Assembly (NCBI GenBank): GCA_944321895.1
Contig: CALUNA010000005.1
Span: forward strand, 62,001-126,000
From: an uncultured Bacteroidales bacterium
Lineage (GTDB): Bacteria; Bacteroidota; Bacteroidia; Bacteroidales; Paludibacteraceae
DNA: 64,000 nucleotides
Reading direction: 5' to 3'
Under the pieces are notes generated by a model. The model did no database searches, was not told the origin of the DNA, and saw only the letters and a program-made list of their open reading frames with translations. Shown piece by piece: positions 62,745 to 64,000 of this stretch. Within the stretch, counting starts at the first letter, position 1. Every line of letters begins with the position of its first letter. Made by a program: the position numbers and the translations under genes.

Positions 62745-64000
62745 ATGGATAAAAATTTAGTCATCGTCGAGTCTCCCGCCAAAGCCAAAACAATCGAGAA
62801 ATTCTTGGGAAAAGATTTCCACGTAATGTCAAGCTTCGGACACGTGCGCGATTTGTCGGAAAAAGGAATAGGAATCGACTTTGAACACAATTACAAACCC
62901 CTGTATGTCGTTTCACCTGACAAAAAAAAGCTGGTTTCAGAACTAAAAGCCGCAGCCAAAAACGCCGAAACCGTATGGCTGGCATCCGATGAGGACCGCG
63001 AAGGGGAATCCATTGCATGGCATTTGTACGATGAGCTGAAACTGCAACCGCAGAACACCAAACGCATCGTTTTCCACGAAATCACCAAGGAAGCCATTCT
63101 GAATGCCATAAAGCATCCGCGCGACATTGACCTGAACCTGGTCGATGCGCAGCAGGCAAGGCGCGTACTGGACCGGATTGTCGGTTTCGAACTGTCGCCG
63201 GTCCTGTGGCGCAAAATCAAGCCGTCACTGTCGGCAGGACGCGTGCAGTCGGTTGCCGTGCGCCTGATTGTGGAACGCGAGCGCGAAATACAGCAGTTCG
63301 TTGCGGAAGCATCCTACCGCGTCGTGGCACAATTCAACGGCACGGATGCACAAGGCAAGCCTGTCAGGCTGGAAGCAGAATTGCAACACCGGTTTGCCGA
63401 CAAGGCCGAGGCTACCGCATTCCTGGAACAATGCGCCAAAGCCACGTTTACGGTAACGGACATAAACAAGCGTCCTGTAAAAAAATCGCCGGCCGCACCG
63501 TTCACCACTTCGACGCTGCAACAGGAAGCCGCCCGCAAACTGGGCTTTTCCGTTTCGCAAACCATGCTGATAGCACAGCATTTGTACGAAGCCGGAAAAA
63601 TCACTTACATGCGTACCGATTCAGTGAACCTGTCAAGCTTGGCCATTAATACGGCAAAAGCCGAAATCCTGGCTACCGCCGGCGAAAAATACGTACACCC
63701 GCGGCAGTTTACAACCAAGACCAAGGGCGCACAGGAAGCGCACGAAGCCATCAGGCCAACCTACATGAACGTACACAGCATAGAAGGTACGCAGCAGGAA
63801 CAGCGCTTGTATGAGCTGATCTGGAAACGCACCATCGCCTCGCAAATGAGCGATGCCGAACTGGAAAAAACAACTATTAACATATCCGTTTCCGGTTCGC
63901 CATACGTATTTGCAGCCACAGGCGAAGTCATTACATTCGATGGTTTCCTGAAAGTTTATTTGGAAAGTTCGGACGACGAAACCGAAGACGATACAGCCAA
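62745..64000 (+). CDS. topA: DNA topoisomerase I, N-terminal part (runs off the window)
   Basis: TopA relaxes negative supercoils. The first 418 codons are present and open to the window end. The start at 62745 gives MDKNLVIVESPAKAKTIEKFLG, the standard N-terminus, with the Toprim motif SDEDREGE (81-88) binding Mg2+ and the catalytic Tyr288 in GKITYMRTDS. The zinc-ribbon C-terminal domains lie beyond the window. An acidic stretch (SSDDETEDD) at the edge begins a variable linker. Confidence 0.97.
   Translation, partial: MDKNLVIVESPAKAKTIEKFLGKDFHVMSSFGHVRDLSEKGIGIDFEHNYKPLYVVSPDKKKLVSELKAAAKNAETVWLASDEDREGESIAWHLYDELKLQPQNTKRIVFHEITKEAILNAIKHPRDIDLNLVDAQQARRVLDRIVGFELSPVLWRKIKPSLSAGRVQSVAVRLIVEREREIQQFVAEASYRVVAQFNGTDAQGKPVRLEAELQHRFADKAEATAFLEQCAKATFTVTDINKRPVKKSPAAPFTTSTLQQEAARKLGFSVSQTMLIAQHLYEAGKITYMRTDSVNLSSLAINTAKAEILATAGEKYVHPRQFTTKTKGAQEAHEAIRPTYMNVHSIEGTQQEQRLYELIWKRTIASQMSDAELEKTTINISVSGSPYVFAATGEVITFDGFLKVYLESSDDETEDDTA

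Overview
This window is from a member of the Bacteroidota, most likely order Bacteroidales. The evidence is the recurring promoter -7 box TAnnTTTG, a SecA of about 1,100 residues, type IX secretion C-terminal sorting domains, a BtuB/BtuG-type corrinoid locus, an EF-G paralogue of the EF-G2 type, anaerobic NrdD/NrdG and a secreted GH13 amylase. The genus cannot be fixed from sequence alone. Possession of ptb-buk and of type IX cargo points away from Bacteroides sensu stricto. I found no rRNA, tRNA, CRISPR array, insertion sequence or prophage. Most of the window is ordinary chromosomal backbone.

Layout. 1-9.2 kb: end of a TonB gene, a serine hydrolase lipoprotein, secA-lgt, and argB-argE-aroK. 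9.2-16.3 kb: a PhoR/PhoB-like two-component pair, a stand-alone CarboxypepD_reg-like protein, a MORN-repeat protein, and a TonB-dependent receptor with a beta-helix lipoprotein. Three promoters here share one architecture, a TGTAACA-like box exactly 9 bp upstream of TACyTTTG with 11-bp phased repeats, and look like one regulon. 16.4-24.9 kb: translation genes (fusA2-like, hflX, rimP-nusA-infB). 25-31 kb: a secreted transglutaminase-like protein, small type IX cargo, a frameshifted starch-binding-type protein and a GH13 amylase. 31-38.5 kb: ppiD, gldE/corC-like, an outer-membrane barrel, a Nudix hydrolase and nrdD-nrdG. 38.7-44.5 kb: a corrinoid-uptake locus of three genes under two separate cobalamin riboswitches. 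44.6-54.2 kb: an operon antiporter, DUF5009 protein, YjbR-RibF fusion, preceded by a 42-bp tandem repeat, then dxs-trkA-trkH. 54.4-64 kb: lemA/TPM, hydrolase-ptb-buk, upp-vanZ-dprA, a deletion scar holding pieces of a GH43 gene and a hybrid two-component regulator, and the start of topA.

How it fits together. The organism looks like a fermentative anaerobe that makes butyrate through Ptb-Buk, scavenges vitamin B12 at its surface, secretes alpha-glucan-degrading proteins, and reduces nucleotides anaerobically. The items most worth follow-up are the shared promoter code around the PhoB-like regulator, the YjbR-RibF fusion, the palindromic 42-bp repeats above the antiporter promoter, the BtuG-like fusion with a split riboswitch arrangement, and the scar of a lost polysaccharide-utilisation locus.
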